Source: an uncultured Flavobacteriaceae bacterium (GTDB taxonomy: Bacteria; Bacteroidota; Bacteroidia; Flavobacteriales; Flavobacteriaceae). Taken from it: 24,132 nucleotides of DNA. Under the pieces are notes generated by a model, which saw only the letters and a program-made list of their open reading frames with translations, made no database searches and was not told the DNA's origin. Every line of letters starts with the position of its first letter. Position 1 is the stretch's first letter. Made by a program: the position numbers and the translations under genes. The DNA lies in the NCBI GenBank assembly GCA_938018045.1, contig CALIIP010000134.1, positions 1 to 24,132 of the forward strand. The letters are read 5' to 3'. Of this stretch, positions 1-7,909 are shown piece after piece.

Positions 1-1
1 T

Positions 2-208
2 ATGATGAATACATTTATGCTAATGATTACACCAGAAATTATAACAAATTTCGAAAAATATCATGTTTGTAATAAAGATTTACCAATAATAGGTATTAAA
101 CAGCATGAAGCAATATTTGAGGCAATAAAAAGACAAAAACCCCAATTAGCAAAATCAAAAATGAAAGAACATTTTGGAGTTTTATATCAATATTGTTACA
201 ATACTTAA
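2..208 (+). CDS. GntR-family regulator, C-terminal FCD domain only (5' partial)
   Basis: Only the last 68 residues are in the window; the reading frame is open to the left edge, so the true start lies outside. The visible part reads like the end of an FCD (FadR C-terminal) ligand-binding domain: the segment around HEAIFEAIKRQ, followed by a Lys-rich helix and KMKEHF, matches the usual pattern of a His, an 'AI' helix, an acidic or basic turn, and 'M..H' near the end of the family. In that family the late His residues help bind a metal and a sugar acid or other carboxylate. The stop lies 23 bases before the MFS transporter gene, so it is probably the first visible gene of the same operon and its likely regulator. 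The DNA-binding domain is not visible, so the family call rests on the tail alone. Confidence 0.7.
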   Translation: MMNTFMLMITPEIITNFEKYHVCNKDLPIIGIKQHEAIFEAIKRQKPQLAKSKMKEHFGVLYQYCYNT

Positions 209-231
209 AAATATCAATTTAAACTAACTAG

Positions 232-1533
232 ATGAAATTAAAAGGATTAAGATGGTGGGTTGTAGGCCTTGTGGCTTTAGCAGCAGTTATTAATTATATA
301 GATAGACAAGCTTTTGGCGCTTTATGGCCAGATATTGCTAAAGATCTATTTCCTGAGATGGATTTGGATGGTCATAAAGCTATATATGGTACAATATCAA
401 CAATCTTTATTTTGTCATATGCAGGTGGACAAGCTCTTTTTGGGAAAATTTTCGACTGGATAGGCACAAGGATTGGATTCGCTATCTCAATTAGTGTATG
501 GTCTATAGCAACTATGTTACATGCATTTGCCCAAGGATTATTAAGTTTTTCAATCTTTAGGTCATTATTAGGAATTGCGGAAGCTGGAAATTGGCCCGGT
601 GCCGCAAAAGCGAACGCAGAATGGTTTCCAACTAAAGAAAGAGCGTTGGCTCAAGGAATTTTTAATTCTGGTGCTGCTATAGGTGGAATAGTTGCATATC
701 CAATAATTGGATTATTATCTGTTTATTTCGACTGGCAAGCAACTTTTATTGTAGTTGGTGTTCTAGGACTATTATGGTTAGTGCCTTGGTTATTTATTGT
801 AAAATCAGATCCTAAATCTCACCCTTGGTTATCGGATGACGAAAGAAAATATATTTTATCTGGACAAAAAAATCAAGATGCTGACAAAGATGGAAATTAT
901 GATGATGGATATGCACCAAATACCGGTGAATTATTAAAACACAAAGAAAGTTGGGGAGTAATAATAGCTTCTGCTGCTATTGATCCTATTTGGTGGCTTT
1001 TTATAGTTTGGATACCAATATACTTATCAGAAGTTTTTGGAATGGATGTCAAACAAATAGCATTCTCAGCATGGGTACCATATGTTGGCGCAATGATCGG
1101 TGCAATATTTGGTGGTTTACTTGCCAAAAATAGACTTACAGCAGGATGGACAGTAGATAAGACACGAAAGATGACAATTACTTTAGGATGTTTAATAATG
1201 ATTCCTTGCTTCTTTCTATTAAAAGACCCAGGAACTGCAATGAATGCAGTAATTATTATGGCAGTTTTACTTTTCGGATTTCAAGTTGCAATTGGAAATA
1301 TACAGACAATACCTAGTGATCTTTTTAGCGGAAAAATTGTTGGTACACTTTCTGGATTTGCTGGTATGGCTGCCAAACTCGGTGCAGCTGGACTTACAAT
1401 CTTAGTAACATTTATAACAACAGGAGGGAATTATACACCTGCATTCTTAATTGGCGGTGCATTAGCTTTAATAGCATTAATGGCTATTTGGTTTTTATGC
1501 CCAAAAATTGAACCGCTTAAAGCGAAAAAATAA
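232..1533 (+). CDS. MFS transporter, hexuronate (ExuT/ACS family) type
   Basis: A 433-residue inner-membrane permease with about twelve hydrophobic segments in two halves. The motif NYIDRQAFGALWPDIAKDL near residues 21-39 and the later GIAEAGNWPGAAKANAEWFP segment (about 115-134) are typical of the anion:cation symporter family of the major facilitator superfamily, which carries hexuronates and related sugar acids such as glucuronate, galacturonate and KDG. A hydrophilic central loop (about 195-235) separates the halves. The gene is followed 24 bases later by a reductase and then by KDG kinase and aldolase, so the substrate is most likely an unsaturated uronate monomer, its keto form (DEH) or KDG. 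The exact substrate cannot be read from the sequence. The ATG at 232 gives a normal N-terminus leading straight into the first membrane segment. Confidence 0.88.
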   Translation: MKLKGLRWWVVGLVALAAVINYIDRQAFGALWPDIAKDLFPEMDLDGHKAIYGTISTIFILSYAGGQALFGKIFDWIGTRIGFAISISVWSIATMLHAFAQGLLSFSIFRSLLGIAEAGNWPGAAKANAEWFPTKERALAQGIFNSGAAIGGIVAYPIIGLLSVYFDWQATFIVVGVLGLLWLVPWLFIVKSDPKSHPWLSDDERKYILSGQKNQDADKDGNYDDGYAPNTGELLKHKESWGVIIASAAIDPIWWLFIVWIPIYLSEVFGMDVKQIAFSAWVPYVGAMIGAIFGGLLAKNRLTAGWTVDKTRKMTITLGCLIMIPCFFLLKDPGTAMNAVIIMAVLLFGFQVAIGNIQTIPSDLFSGKIVGTLSGFAGMAAKLGAAGLTILVTFITTGGNYTPAFLIGGALALIALMAIWFLCPKIEPLKAKK

Positions 1534-1557
1534 TAATCAAAAAATTAAAAAAATAAG

Positions 1558-2322
1558 ATGAGTAAAACAAATGGAAAAGTTGCTATAATAACAGGAGCAA
1601 CAGGAGGAATAGGATTTGCAGTAGCACGAAGATTAGGTCAAGACGGATTTACTGTAGTATTAAACGGTATAGAAGATGAAACTGGAGCCAAAAGAGTTCA
1701 AGAACTAACTTCAGAAGGAATTACTGCAGAATATTTAGGATTTGATGTTACAAAAGAAGATGCTGTAACATCAAACATCAAAGCAATTGGTGAAAAATAC
1801 GGTAAAATTGATGTACTTGTAAACAATGCAGGTGGACTAGGAGGAAGGTCAAGATTTGAAGAAATGACAACAGAATTTTACAGATTCGTAATGGCATTAA
1901 ACTTAGACTCAGTGTTTTTCGCTTCAAGAGCAGCAATACCATTTCTTAAAAAAGGTGACAACCCAACCATTATAAACTATACATCTAATGCTGGATGGAA
2001 TGCAGGAGGACCAGGAGCAGGAATCTACGGAACATCAAAAGCTGGAGTTCATACAATAACTAGAGCATTAGCAAAAGATTTAGCTGAATACGGTATTAGA
2101 GTAAATGCGGTATCTCCTGGTACAATTGATACGCCTTTTCATCAGCAAATAAAATCTACAAAGCCAGAAGTTTTTGCTTCTTGGGCAAATAATATTATGT
2201 TAGGAAGATTAGGGCAACCAGATGATGTCGCTGGAGTTGTTTCTTTCTTGGCCAGTAAAGATGCCTCTTTTTTAACAGCAGAAACAATTCAAGTTGGTGG
2301 CGGACAAGCATTAGGAATTTAG
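1558..2322 (+). CDS. SDR-family oxidoreductase, probable DEH reductase or KduD-like enzyme
   Basis: A 254-residue classical short-chain dehydrogenase/reductase of normal length. Visible are the dinucleotide-binding motif TGATGGIG (residues 12-19), NNAG (89-92), Asn115, Ser143 and the catalytic pair Tyr157/Lys161 (YGTSK), so the full Asn-Ser-Tyr-Lys tetrad is present. The segment after the catalytic Tyr (RVNAVSPGTIDTPFH) is the usual PG motif region. Context gives the role: it sits between a uronate-type transporter and KDG kinase. In alginate degraders an SDR here reduces 4-deoxy-L-erythro-5-hexoseulose uronate (DEH) to KDG; in pectin degraders KduD makes KDG from 3-deoxy-D-glycero-2,5-hexodiulosonate. 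I favour the DEH reductase because no kduI or kduD-like pair is visible, but this is inference. NADH or NADPH preference is not clear from the sequence. Confidence 0.85.
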   Translation: MSKTNGKVAIITGATGGIGFAVARRLGQDGFTVVLNGIEDETGAKRVQELTSEGITAEYLGFDVTKEDAVTSNIKAIGEKYGKIDVLVNNAGGLGGRSRFEEMTTEFYRFVMALNLDSVFFASRAAIPFLKKGDNPTIINYTSNAGWNAGGPGAGIYGTSKAGVHTITRALAKDLAEYGIRVNAVSPGTIDTPFHQQIKSTKPEVFASWANNIMLGRLGQPDDVAGVVSFLASKDASFLTAETIQVGGGQALGI

Positions 2323-2346
2323 AATTAAAGAAATTTATTAAGAAAT

Positions 2347-3393
2347 ATGGGTAAAGTAGTAACTTTCGGAGAGATCATGTTAAGATTAGCTCCTCAAGGA
2401 TTTTTAAGATTTTCGCAAGCAAACAATTTTGATGTTGTTTATGGAGGTGGAGAATCTAACGTAGCAGTTTCATTAGCAAACTATGGCGTAGATGTTGATT
2501 TTGTAACACGTCTTCCAAAAAATGATATTGGCGCATGTGCAATGATGGAAATGAGGAAAAGAGGTGTTGGAGTTGATAAAATTGTATATGGAGGAGATCG
2601 ATTAGGAATTTATTTTCTTGAAACAGGCGCAGTTAGTAGAGGGTCTAAAGTAGTTTATGACAGAGCACATTCAGCTATTGCAGAAATAGAATCTGGAATG
2701 ATTGATTGGGATTCAGTCTTTGATGGTGTTGAATGGTTTCATTGGACAGGTATTACGCCAGCAATCTCTCAAGGTGCTGCTGATGTATGTTTAGAAGCTG
2801 TAAAAGCGGCTAGTTCAAAAGGAATTACAATTTCGACAGATTTAAATTATAGAGCAAAACTTTGGACTTTTTGTGATGAATCACATAGAGAAAAGATAAT
2901 GACTGAATTGACTTCATATTGTGATATCGTTTTAGGAAACGAAGAAGACGCTGAAAAACATTTTGGAATACATCCAGAAGGTTTAGATGTACACAAACAC
3001 GGACATGAAGTAAAAGCGGAAGCTTTTTTATCAGTATGTAAGCAAATGATGAAGAAATTCCCTAGGGCAAAAAAAGTGATTACAACTTTAAGAGGTTCTA
3101 TATCTGCTTCTCACAATACTTGGGCTGGAGTTTTATATGATGGTAAAAAAATGTATGAAACGCGTCAATATCAAATAACAGATATTGTAGATAGAGTTGG
3201 CGGAGGAGATTCATTTATGGGAGGATTAATCTATGGTTTATTAAAATATCCTGAAGATGATCAAAACGCTTTAGATTTTGCAGTTGCCGCTTCTTGTTTA
3301 AAACATACAATTAAAGGTGATGCAAATTTAGTAACGGTTTCAGAAGTAGAAAAATTAATGGGCGGAGACGCTTCAGGAAGAGTAGCAAGATAA
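2347..3393 (+). CDS. kdgK: 2-keto-3-deoxygluconate kinase, PfkB family
   Basis: A 348-residue PfkB/ribokinase-fold sugar kinase. The N-terminus (VVTFGEIMLRLAP) and the early double-Gly segment VYGGGESNVAVSLANYG are the typical substrate-side PfkB motif, and the C-terminal signature DRVGGGDSF (282-290) carries the anion-hole glycines and the catalytic base Asp288. It would phosphorylate KDG to 2-keto-3-deoxy-6-phosphogluconate (KDPG) with ATP in the cytoplasm. It is somewhat longer than enterobacterial KdgK (about 310 residues); extra residues lie around 205-225, between the sugar- and ATP-binding parts, which includes the His-rich stretch HKHGHEVK. The stop is only 3 bases before the aldolase start, so the two are probably translationally coupled. 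Other PfkB sugar kinases share the motifs, so the substrate is assigned mainly from the adjoining aldolase. Confidence 0.88.
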   Translation: MGKVVTFGEIMLRLAPQGFLRFSQANNFDVVYGGGESNVAVSLANYGVDVDFVTRLPKNDIGACAMMEMRKRGVGVDKIVYGGDRLGIYFLETGAVSRGSKVVYDRAHSAIAEIESGMIDWDSVFDGVEWFHWTGITPAISQGAADVCLEAVKAASSKGITISTDLNYRAKLWTFCDESHREKIMTELTSYCDIVLGNEEDAEKHFGIHPEGLDVHKHGHEVKAEAFLSVCKQMMKKFPRAKKVITTLRGSISASHNTWAGVLYDGKKMYETRQYQITDIVDRVGGGDSFMGGLIYGLLKYPEDDQNALDFAVAASCLKHTIKGDANLVTVSEVEKLMGGDASGRVAR

Positions 3394-3396
3394 GAT

Positions 3397-4062
3397 ATGG
3401 CAAATTTTTCAAGACTAGAAGTTGTTGAGGTTATGAAACAAACAGGATTGGTTCCGTTGTTTTATAATTCAAACTTAGAAATAAGCAAAAAAGTAATAAA
3501 CGCATGCTATAAAGGAGGTGCTAGATTACTAGAGTTTACGGCAAGAGGTGATTTTGCTCATGAAGTTTTTGGTGAACTTAACAAGTATGTTCTTAAAGAA
3601 TTACCAGGAATGATCATGGGAGTTGGTTCTGTAACTGATGCAGCATCTGCATCAAGATTTATGTCTTTAGGAGCAAACTTCATTGTAACACCTGTTTTAA
3701 GAGAGGATATTGCATTGGTTTGTAATAGACGTAAAGTTATGTGGTCTCCAGGATGTGGCTCATTAACAGAAATTACAAGAGCCGAGGAACTTGGTTGTGA
3801 AGTAGTAAAACTTTTTCCAGGAGGTATTTACGGACCCGATTTTGTGAAAGCAATAAAAGGACCTCAACCTTGGACAAGCATTATGCCTACAGGAGGCGTA
3901 TCACCAACTAGAGAAAATTTAGAAGGTTGGTTTAATGCAGGAGTTACTTGTGTTGGAATGGGTTCTAAATTAATAGCTAAAGATGCTGATGGTAATTTTG
4001 ATTATGCTAAAATTGAAAGTATGACCAAAAATGCTTTAGAGATAATAAAATCCCTTAAATAA
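3397..4062 (+). CDS. kdgA: KDPG aldolase (2-keto-3-deoxy-6-phosphogluconate aldolase)
   Basis: A 221-residue class I aldolase of the KDPG/KHG family, a cytoplasmic TIM barrel that splits KDPG into pyruvate and glyceraldehyde 3-phosphate. The catalytic features line up with the E. coli Eda enzyme: Glu46 and Arg50 in LLEFTARG, the Schiff-base Lys138 in VVKLFPG, and the phosphate-binding segment MPTGGV (163-168) with the following GMGS turn (187-190). Length is close to Eda (213 residues). It ends the uronate operon; a strong terminator begins 24 bases after the stop. Symbols in use for this gene are eda and kdgA; I use kdgA because of the linked KDG kinase. The alternative 2-keto-4-hydroxyglutarate activity is common in this family and cannot be excluded. 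Confidence 0.93.
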   Translation: MANFSRLEVVEVMKQTGLVPLFYNSNLEISKKVINACYKGGARLLEFTARGDFAHEVFGELNKYVLKELPGMIMGVGSVTDAASASRFMSLGANFIVTPVLREDIALVCNRRKVMWSPGCGSLTEITRAEELGCEVVKLFPGGIYGPDFVKAIKGPQPWTSIMPTGGVSPTRENLEGWFNAGVTCVGMGSKLIAKDADGNFDYAKIESMTKNALEIIKSLK

Positions 4063-4086
4063 TAGTATTTTTAACCAAAAATATTC

Positions 4087-4121
4087 AAGCCTTTCAATAT
4101 TTTTATTGAAAGGCTTTTTTT
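4087..4121 (+). terminator. Intrinsic terminator of the uronate operon
   Basis: A perfect 13-bp stem (4087-4099 pairing with 4104-4116) with a TTTT loop, followed by more T residues to 4121. It lies 24 bases after the aldolase stop and closes the operon. No gene reads towards it from the right, so it serves the + strand. Confidence 0.9.
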
Positions 4122-4210
4122 CTTATGAAACTTCTATTCTATAATTAATGTTCAAAAAGAATGATTTTATAGAAGTAACATGTGAGCGTTAAAATCAATA
4201 AGAAAGACAC

Positions 4211-5044
4211 ATGAAATACAATAAAGCAATTTTTTATATGATTTTTAGTGTGATTGCATTTGCACTAATGAATGCCGTCGTTAAATATCTAACAGACTTT
4301 AATGTATATCAAATAGTATTTTTTAGATCAATTGGTACATTAGCATTTACAGTTCCATTGATTATAAAATATAAGATTCCTATACTTGGAACAAATAAAA
4401 AATTACTACTTACTAGAGGTGTTTTAGGGGTAATTTCATTGACACTATTTTTTGAGTCTTTAAATTACTTAGCAGTTGGAACGGCTGTTTCTTTAAGGTA
4501 TACCTCGCCAATTTTCGCAGCAATTTTCGCCCTAATTTTATTAAAAGAAAAGATTAAACCCTTACAATGGTTCTTATTCGTTTTAGCATTTGCTGGTGTG
4601 CTTATTATAAAAGGATTTGGAAAAGATGTTGACACAGTCGGATTACTTTTAGTAATTACTTCCGCTATCATTTTAGGTTTAATATTTGTAGTTATTAGGA
4701 AAATTGGCACAAAAGAGCATCCATTAGTAATAATCAATTACTTTATGATTATGGCTTTTATATTTGGTGGGATAATGTCTATAAATGCATGGAAACAGCC
4801 AAATTTATCAGAATGGGCTTTACTCCTTAGTCTAGGTGTTTTTGGGTATATAGGTCAATTATATATGACAAAAGCATTTCAATCGTACGAGACAAATGTA
4901 ATTGCTCCATTAAAATATTTGGAAGTTGTTTTTACAATTATTATTGGAGTCTTTTGGTTTGAGGAAATTTATAATCTGTTTAGTTTATTAGGTGTCTTAT
5001 TGATTTTATCTGGACTAATTTTAAATTTTATTGTAAAGCGATAA
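4211..5044 (+). CDS. DMT-superfamily (EamA) membrane transporter
   Basis: A 277-residue integral membrane protein with about ten hydrophobic segments arranged as two EamA repeats. The first repeat contains FFRSIGTLAF (about 37-46) and the segment RYTSPIFAAIFALILLKEKI (95-114), which is the usual position of the conserved Pro and of the Glu that ends the repeat; the second has APLKYLEVVFTIIIGVFWF (about 232-250) in the equivalent place. The family includes metabolite exporters and nucleotide-sugar or S-adenosylmethionine carriers, so no substrate can be given. It starts 90 bases after the terminator of the uronate operon and so appears to be its own transcription unit; I found no clear TAnnTTTG promoter box in front of it. 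It converges on the universal stress protein gene, with 103 bases between the stops. Confidence 0.85.
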   Translation: MKYNKAIFYMIFSVIAFALMNAVVKYLTDFNVYQIVFFRSIGTLAFTVPLIIKYKIPILGTNKKLLLTRGVLGVISLTLFFESLNYLAVGTAVSLRYTSPIFAAIFALILLKEKIKPLQWFLFVLAFAGVLIIKGFGKDVDTVGLLLVITSAIILGLIFVVIRKIGTKEHPLVIINYFMIMAFIFGGIMSINAWKQPNLSEWALLLSLGVFGYIGQLYMTKAFQSYETNVIAPLKYLEVVFTIIIGVFWFEEIYNLFSLLGVLLILSGLILNFIVKR

Positions 5045-5123
5045 CTCTATATCTAAGTGCAGTTGTTTAATAATTTGAAACCATAAAGATAGTGTCACGA
5101 TGTAACTTAAAACTTATTAAGTT

Positions 5124-5144
5124 GTTGATCTTCAACCTTTTTTT
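5124..5144 (+). terminator. Weak terminator candidate after the EamA gene
   Basis: A short stem GTTGA / TCAAC (5124-5128 with 5132-5136, loop of 3) followed by seven T residues. Five base pairs is weak. It lies in the gap between two convergent genes, where a terminator is expected, but nothing stronger is visible. Confidence 0.35.
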
Positions 5145-5147
5145 AGT

Positions 5148-5978
5148 TTAAACTTTAAAAGTAATTATCGGTCTAATAGCATGATTTGTAATATTTCCGC
5201 TAATGCTGTTGCTAAATAAGTGAATTAAACCTCTTTTTTTATGGGTGTTAAAAGCGATAATATCTGCTTCAATTTCTTTTCCAAAATGTAAAACGCCATC
5301 TTCAATTGATTTATCGTTATATAAATTTATAGTGTGCTCTTCAATTCCAGTATCAGCAATAAATTTTTTAATATTTTCTTTTGCTACAAAAGAATTTTCG
5401 AATTGGGAAGGTGTAATAACTCTAAGTAAATGAATTTTCGCGTTAAATTTATTGGCAAAAACTACTAAGTTTTTAAATGATTCTTTATAGTATTCCCTAA
5501 AATCAGAAGCAAAAATAATGTTATTCATTTTGAAATCATCAATCTCTTTTTTAATCACAATAACTGGAACATCTGAATGGCGAACCACTTTTTCTGTATT
5601 AGAACCTACCAAAATTTCATCAAAACCTGAAGTTCCTTGTGACCCCATAACAATTAAATCAATATTTTGTTTTTTACTTTCAGTTATGATTCCGTCAAAA
5701 GTATCATGAAAGAAAACAGACTTTACAATTTTCACATTTCGTAAAAAATATCGTTTTGTTAACTTTTCAAATTGCTCTTGCGCTTTTTTCATATAAAGAA
5801 GCGTTGTTGGCGAATTACTAGTATTACCATAATTAGACGGGTCAATAATATCAGTTGGTAATTCTAGCATATGCAACAAATGTAATTCGCCGCCAGTTTG
5901 TTCTGCAATTTTTGCAGCAACCTTCGCCGCATATTCTGCTTGTTTAGAAAAATCAATGGGTACAAGAATTTTTTTCAT
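5148..5978 (-). CDS. Universal stress protein with tandem Usp domains
   Basis: A 276-residue cytoplasmic protein made of two UspA-like halves. The first half (1-145) begins MKKILVPIDFS and carries the complete ATP-binding pattern G-2x-G-9x-G-S at Gly112, Gly115 and Gly125-Ser126 (MGSQGTSG...VGSN). The second half (about 150-276) begins NNIIFASDF but the same motif is degenerate: the region NTHKKRG...SNS lacks the key glycines. Tandem Usp proteins of this length are common in Flavobacteriaceae. An upstream in-frame TTG at 6020 would add 14 residues, but the ATG at 5978 starts exactly at the conserved KKILVPIDFS motif, so I use it. It is divergent from rimP. Its role in stress or energy limitation is inferred from the family. 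Confidence 0.88.
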   Translation of the reverse strand: MKKILVPIDFSKQAEYAAKVAAKIAEQTGGELHLLHMLELPTDIIDPSNYGNTSNSPTTLLYMKKAQEQFEKLTKRYFLRNVKIVKSVFFHDTFDGIITESKKQNIDLIVMGSQGTSGFDEILVGSNTEKVVRHSDVPVIVIKKEIDDFKMNNIIFASDFREYYKESFKNLVVFANKFNAKIHLLRVITPSQFENSFVAKENIKKFIADTGIEEHTINLYNDKSIEDGVLHFGKEIEADIIAFNTHKKRGLIHLFSNSISGNITNHAIRPIITFKV

Positions 5979-6045
5979 AATAGAACGGTTTAAGTATGTT
6001 GATGCATTGTAAAAATACAAAAAATAAACTGAAGATAAAAATGAT

Positions 6046-6076
6046 TTTCAAGATTGAAAAATAAGTTGTATGTTTG
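6046..6076 (+). promoter_or_regulatory. Bacteroidota-type promoter of rimP-nusA-infB
   Basis: The -7 box TATGTTTG (6069-6076) is a perfect TAnnTTTG. Nineteen bases upstream is TTTC (6046-6049), one mismatch from the TTTG/TTG -33 element. The spacing is that of the primary sigma factor in Bacteroidota. Transcription would begin near 6082, leaving a leader of about 55 bases before rimP. Confidence 0.75.
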
Positions 6077-6101
6077 CAGTCTAAAATATAATTGGAAAGT
6101 G

Positions 6102-6127
6102 GAGGGGACGAAAAGTCCCCTCTTTTT
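6102..6127 (+). terminator. Terminator-like hairpin in the rimP leader (possible attenuator)
   Basis: GAGGGGAC (6102-6109) and GTCCCCTC (6115-6122) form a perfect 8-bp, GC-rich stem with a GAAAA loop, followed directly by TTTTT (6123-6127). It has every mark of an intrinsic terminator, yet lies between the promoter box at 6069-6076 and the rimP start at 6138, with only 10 bases from the T-run to the ATG. It is unlikely to be the end of the upstream usp gene, which runs the other way. It is best read as a leader attenuator or a structure that controls rimP translation. Confidence 0.75.
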
Positions 6128-6137
6128 ATACTAAAAA

Positions 6138-6605
6138 ATGAATAAAGAGATAGTAAAACAATTGGTTGCAGAGGCGTTGGAGGAGAATGAAGAATTGTTT
6201 TTAATTGAATTAACTTTTTCAGGTGACAATAAAATTTTAGTAGAAGTAGATGGTGATAATGGCCTTACTTTAAAGGAATGTATGAGGATTAGCCGTCATA
6301 TAGATCAGAATTTAGATAGAGAAGAAGAAGATTTTGGACTTGAAGTGACATCACCAGATGTTGCAAATCCGTTAAAAGTTTTAAGACAATATAAAAAGAA
6401 TATTGGAAGAATACTTTCGGTAAAAACCAATGATAATATTGCGATTGAAGGTACTTTGGTTGATGTAAATGAAAATAAAATTTCATTAGAATGGAAAGCA
6501 AGAGAACCAAAAGCAATCGGAAAAGGTAAAATAACTGTTGATAAAACAGCAGAAATAGATTATAGTAATATACAAGAAGCAAAAGTGAAGATTATTTTTA
6601 ATTAA
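6138..6605 (+). CDS. rimP: Ribosome maturation factor RimP
   Basis: A 155-residue cytoplasmic protein needed for assembly of the 30S ribosomal subunit. The N-terminal domain (1-about 80) shows the segment ILVEVDGDNGLTLKECMRIS, where RimP proteins have a conserved 'D...GV....C...SR' pattern, and DFGLEVTSPDVANPL (about 71-85) corresponds to the signature 'Y.LEVSSPG...PL'. The C-terminal SH3-like domain (about 90-155) contains NIGRILSVKTND and IEGTLVDVNENKISL. The length is normal. nusA starts 3 bases after the stop, and the order rimP-nusA-infB is one of the most conserved operons in bacteria, which supports the call. Confidence 0.96.
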   Translation: MNKEIVKQLVAEALEENEELFLIELTFSGDNKILVEVDGDNGLTLKECMRISRHIDQNLDREEEDFGLEVTSPDVANPLKVLRQYKKNIGRILSVKTNDNIAIEGTLVDVNENKISLEWKAREPKAIGKGKITVDKTAEIDYSNIQEAKVKIIFN

Positions 6606-6608
6606 GAG

Positions 6609-7865
6609 ATGGAAAATATAGCATTAATAGAGTCGTTTTCAGAATTTAAATCTGATAAAAGTATTGATAGAGTAACGCTTATGGCGTTATTAGAAGAAGT
6701 TTTTAGAACTGCTTTAAAACGAAAGTTTGGGTCAGATGATAACTTTGATATTATTATAAATCCTGATAAAGGAGATTTAGAAATTTGGAGAAATAGAATT
6801 GTAGTTGCTGATGGAATGTCAGAAGATGACAATGAAGAAATAGAATTAACAGCAGCACGTAAGATAGAACCTGATTTTGAAATAGGAGAAGATGTATCTG
6901 AAGAAGTAAAGTTAATGGATTTAGGTCGTAGAGCAATTTTAGCACTACGTCAAAACTTGATTTCTAAAATATATGAGCACGATAGTACAAACATATTTAA
7001 ACACTTCAAGGAATTAGAAGGAGATATTTATAGTGCAGAAGTTCACCATATAAAGCATAATGCAATTATTTTGTTGGATGATGATGGTAATGAATTGATA
7101 ATGCCAAAAAGCGAACAAATTCGTTCAGATTATTTTAGAAAAGGAGAGTCTGTAAGAGGAATTATTAAGACTGTAGAATTAAGAGGTAATAAACCTGTAA
7201 TTATTTTGTCAAGAACACAGCCTAGATTCTTAGAAAAGTTATTTGAACAAGAAATTCCAGAAGTATTTGATGGTTTAATTACTATTGAAGGTGTTGCGAG
7301 AATTCCAGGTGAAAAAGCAAAAGTAGCAGTAGATTCTTATGATGATAGAATTGATCCTGTTGGAGCATGTGTTGGTATGAAAGGTTCAAGAATTCACGGA
7401 ATTGTTCGTGAGTTAGGGAATGAAAATATTGATGTAATTAACTATACTAAAAACGATCAACTATATATTGCAAGAGCGTTAAGCCCTGCAAAAGTAACTT
7501 CAATGGAGATTCACCTTGAAGAAGGTAGAGAAGATGGTAAGAAAGGTAGAGTAGATGTGTATTTGAAACCTGAAGAAGTATCTAAGGCAATTGGTCGTGG
7601 CGGAGTTAATATTCGTTTAGCAAGTCAATTGACAGGATATGATTTAGATGTTCAAAGAGAAGGAGTAGAAGATGAAGATGTAGAATTAGCAGAATTTTCT
7701 GATGAAATCGAAGGATGGGTTATCAAAGAATTCCAAAATGTTGGTTTAGATACAGCAAAAAGTGTATTAGATCAAACAACTGCTGAATTAGTAAAAAGAA
7801 CAGATTTAGAAGAAGAAACGGTTGTTGAAGTTCAAAACATTTTAAGATCAGAATTTGAAAACTAA
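6609..7865 (+). CDS. nusA: Transcription termination/antitermination factor NusA
   Basis: A 418-residue RNA polymerase-binding protein that modulates pausing, termination and antitermination. Domains in order are the N-terminal RNAP-binding domain (about 1-130), S1 (about 138-202), KH1 (about 205-280, with GMKGSR at 257-262) and KH2 (about 300-350, with the GRGG loop at 329-332). After KH2 there is only a short acidic and helical tail (350-418). It is shorter than E. coli NusA (495 residues), which has two further acidic repeats; the shorter form is usual in Bacteroidota. Coupled closely to rimP (3-base gap) and followed 44 bases later by infB. Start chosen at the ATG that begins the typical N-terminal helix region (IALIESFSEF). 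Confidence 0.97.
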   Translation: MENIALIESFSEFKSDKSIDRVTLMALLEEVFRTALKRKFGSDDNFDIIINPDKGDLEIWRNRIVVADGMSEDDNEEIELTAARKIEPDFEIGEDVSEEVKLMDLGRRAILALRQNLISKIYEHDSTNIFKHFKELEGDIYSAEVHHIKHNAIILLDDDGNELIMPKSEQIRSDYFRKGESVRGIIKTVELRGNKPVIILSRTQPRFLEKLFEQEIPEVFDGLITIEGVARIPGEKAKVAVDSYDDRIDPVGACVGMKGSRIHGIVRELGNENIDVINYTKNDQLYIARALSPAKVTSMEIHLEEGREDGKKGRVDVYLKPEEVSKAIGRGGVNIRLASQLTGYDLDVQREGVEDEDVELAEFSDEIEGWVIKEFQNVGLDTAKSVLDQTTAELVKRTDLEEETVVEVQNILRSEFEN

Positions 7866-7909
7866 AATCTAGTTTTAATAAAAAAGAAAAATTAAGAGTA
7901 ACTAAGAAT

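Noticed and set aside
5979..6020. Upstream TTG start for the universal stress protein
   Set aside because: It adds 14 residues unlike the family; the ATG at 5978 starts exactly at the conserved KKILVPIDFS motif.
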